15,222 bases of DNA from Xenococcus sp039190385 (GTDB lineage Bacteria > Cyanobacteriota > Cyanobacteriia > Cyanobacteriales > Xenococcaceae): NCBI GenBank assembly GCA_039190385.1, contig JBCCYD010000112.1:1-15222 (forward strand). Reading direction: 5' to 3'. The notes beneath the pieces were generated by a model that worked only from the letters and a program-made list of their open reading frames with translations, did not search any database and had not been told where the DNA came from. Below, one piece after another: positions 13,870-15,222 of this stretch (within the stretch, counting starts at the first letter, position 1; each line of letters opens with the position of its first letter). Position numbers and translations under genes: made by a program.

Positions 13870-13894
13870 AAGAGCAAAGCCCACAAAAGTGGGC
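13870..13894 (-). terminator. Rho-independent terminator of the glycosyltransferase gene
   Basis: Sixteen nt after the stop the minus strand shows GCCCAC TTTT GTGGGC (6-bp GC-rich stem, 4-nt loop; 13894-13879) followed by TTTGCTCTT. Good stem, moderate T tract. Confidence 0.7.
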
Positions 13895-13910
13895 GATTGA
13901 TTGGTTTGTT

Positions 13911-15092
13911 TTAAACCTTAAGAATATCTTTATACGCTCCAACTATCACTTGCGCGATCGCATCCCAACTGTAGTTCAACTGTGCATATTTCCTTGCCTG
14001 CAATCCCCTACGCTGTCTTTCTTCTGGGTTTTTCAAAGCGGAGCGTAGTAAATCTGCAATTGATTCCACTTCTGTTGTACCTACCCATCCCGATTCACTA
14101 CTGCTGACTTGTTGACAAATATGCACTTGGTCTGAAATTATAACGGGAATTCCTGCTACCATTGCTTCAGCTACTGCAATGCCAAAGTTCTCGTAATAGG
14201 AAGGTAAAACGAATAAATCGGCAGCTTCAAGTAAAGCTGATTTTAACTCGCCGGTAACGAAACCAGTTATGGTAGTATGCGCCTTTAAAGGTGAATTTTG
14301 AATTTGTGACTTAATTTTTTGTTCGTAAATGGGGTCTTGAGGATTGGTTCCAGCTAAGATAAAGTGGAATTCTAACCCTTCATTGAAAAGTTTTTCTAAA
14401 GCCGGAATTAATAAATTTAATCCCTTTTTAGGATCGATCCGCGACATAAATAACACTAAAGGTTTATTGTCGGGAATATTAAATTGACTGGAGAGGCAAA
14501 ATTTTGTGTCTCTAGATTTTTTCTCTACTTCCTTGACACCGAGGGGAATGACTAAATCTCTGGTAGTTGTACCAAACCTGTGGGAGACTTTCGCTTCTTG
14601 TTCGCTGGTAAAGTGAATAGCAGCAGCTTTTGCTATATTAGGACGTTCTAAAACTGCAGCATAAAGTTGTTTTAATTGCTTTTTTTTACGTAAATCAGCA
14701 GGATCTAAGGTTCCTAAAGGACGTAAAATATAAGGTAATTTTTTGGCACGACAAATAGCAGCTGCGATACTACTTACCGGAGAAAATAAAGCATGAATAT
14801 GAGCTAAATCATATTCGCTAGCATGATTATTTAACCATTTTAATAAATCAATAGAAAACTTGTAGCGACGAAACGGCGAACATTTGAAATAAATGATTTC
14901 ATAACCATTTTGTTCTATGGGAGAATTTAGCGGAACTTCCATTGGTTTTTGTCCGGTATCCCCATTACTATCAGTTGTGAGAACTGTAACTTTTATACCT
15001 CGATCTGCTAAAGCAGGTGCAAGTCCCAATATCATTTGACTGGGACCACCATAAATGAGAGAAATTGAAGGAACTATTTGTAATATTCGCAT
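13911..15092 (-). CDS. GT4-family glycosyltransferase (GT-B fold)
   Basis: A 393-residue enzyme predicted to move a sugar from a nucleotide-sugar donor, most likely in making exopolysaccharide, O-antigen or a glycolipid. The N-terminal acceptor half has the glycine-rich loop YGGPSQM (14-20) and AHIHALFSP (97-105, His100); the C-terminal donor half has LFMSRIDPKKGLNLLIPAL (214-232) and the retaining-enzyme EX7E motif in YYENFGIAVAEAM (Glu301 and Glu309). A C-terminal helix crossing back (about 370-390) completes the fold. Length is normal for GT4. The ATG at 15092 has no Shine-Dalgarno sequence; instead a CAACTAA heptamer array runs almost up to it. One HIP1 octamer lies near the 3' end. Acceptor and donor sugars cannot be read from the sequence; the next gene upstream is outside the window. 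Confidence 0.93.
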   Translation of the reverse strand: MRILQIVPSISLIYGGPSQMILGLAPALADRGIKVTVLTTDSNGDTGQKPMEVPLNSPIEQNGYEIIYFKCSPFRRYKFSIDLLKWLNNHASEYDLAHIHALFSPVSSIAAAICRAKKLPYILRPLGTLDPADLRKKKQLKQLYAAVLERPNIAKAAAIHFTSEQEAKVSHRFGTTTRDLVIPLGVKEVEKKSRDTKFCLSSQFNIPDNKPLVLFMSRIDPKKGLNLLIPALEKLFNEGLEFHFILAGTNPQDPIYEQKIKSQIQNSPLKAHTTITGFVTGELKSALLEAADLFVLPSYYENFGIAVAEAMVAGIPVIISDQVHICQQVSSSESGWVGTTEVESIADLLRSALKNPEERQRRGLQARKYAQLNYSWDAIAQVIVGAYKDILKV

Positions 15093-15097
15093 AATTA

Positions 15098-15153
15098 TTA
15101 GTTGTTAGTTGTTAGTTGTTGATTGTTAGTTGTTAGTTGTTGGTTGTTAGTTA
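15098..15153. repeat. Heptamer tandem repeat, (TTAGTTG) x 8
   Basis: Eight 7-bp units fill 15098-15153: units 1-3, 5 and 6 are TTAGTTG, unit 4 TTGATTG, unit 7 TTGGTTG, unit 8 TTAGTTA. On the minus strand this reads as CAACTAA repeats ending 5 nt before the glycosyltransferase start codon. An inverted copy CTAACAAC closes the window (15215-15222). A possible promoter on the minus strand (TTGTTC 15177-15172, 16-bp spacer, TATAAC 15155-15150) would make the array the whole 5' leader. Short heptamer repeats (STRR) are known from cyanobacterial intergenic DNA. Confidence 0.9.
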
Positions 15154-15222
15154 TAGAGATACGTTGTCGCGGAACAAAACGCACCTAATCTTGCTAATAA
15201 CTATCTACTATTCACTAACAAC

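Noticed and set aside
11036..13953. Lack of HIP1 octamers across the TniQ fusion region as a sign of foreign origin
   Set aside because: HIP1 is also absent from prk, the GluR0-like gene and the whole 6379-10032 gene, so the gap is not informative.
11428..15222. A complete CRISPR-associated or Tn7-like transposon
   Set aside because: Only a TniQ-like module is present; no tnsA, tnsB, tnsC, Cas12k or Cascade gene, no CRISPR array and no tRNA fragment repeat were found.

Overview
The window is chromosomal DNA from an AT-rich cyanobacterium. The evidence is a light/redox-regulated type phosphoribulokinase with the cyanobacterial cysteine spacing, a GluR0-type glutamate-receptor channel, many copies of the cyanobacterial octamer GCGATCGC (HIP1; for example near 816, 1057, 5365, 5409, 5437, 10446, 10605, 11028 and 13954), and cyanobacterial styles of intergenic palindrome and heptamer repeat. 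The genus cannot be named from this sequence alone.

Layout: almost everything is on the minus strand. Reading left to right: the 5' part of a Dam-type adenine methyltransferase (cut by the window edge) preceded by a small two-helix DUF4231-type membrane protein (1-845); a non-coding stretch (846-1238); prk (1239-2234); an unrecognised 161-residue protein (2395-2880); a GluR0-like ligand-gated potassium channel (2929-4005); an MscS-type channel with a long periplasmic coiled coil (4125-6209); and a 1217-residue, repeat-rich, acidic, probably extracellular protein (6379-10032). The plus strand then carries bioF (biotin synthesis, 10158-11321) and tRNA-Val(GAC) (11428-11501). Facing the tRNA on the minus strand is a large fusion protein, an alpha/beta-hydrolase joined to a TniQ-type zinc-finger and HTH module (11672-13681). 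A GT4 glycosyltransferase (13911-15092) follows, with a heptamer repeat array directly upstream of its start codon.

How the genes work together: the ion-channel pair (MscS-like, then GluR0-like, then the 161-residue protein) reads as a possible transcription unit concerned with membrane ion flux, interrupted only by a palindromic element. prk has its own candidate promoter and a clear terminator. The DUF4231/Dam pair is 21 bp apart and likely co-transcribed. The remaining genes look like separate units.

Most unusual points: (1) the in-frame fusion of a predicted serine hydrolase to a TniQ/TnsD-like target-recognition module, next to a tRNA gene and a cluster of GGAAGCATAA repeats but with no tnsA/B/C or Cas gene in view; (2) a choice-of-anchor L domain split by about 420 residues of tandem cadherin-like repeats; (3) a bioF whose conserved N-terminus extends upstream of any standard start codon, suggesting ATT initiation; (4) interleaved, mutually exclusive inverted repeats between the two channel genes.
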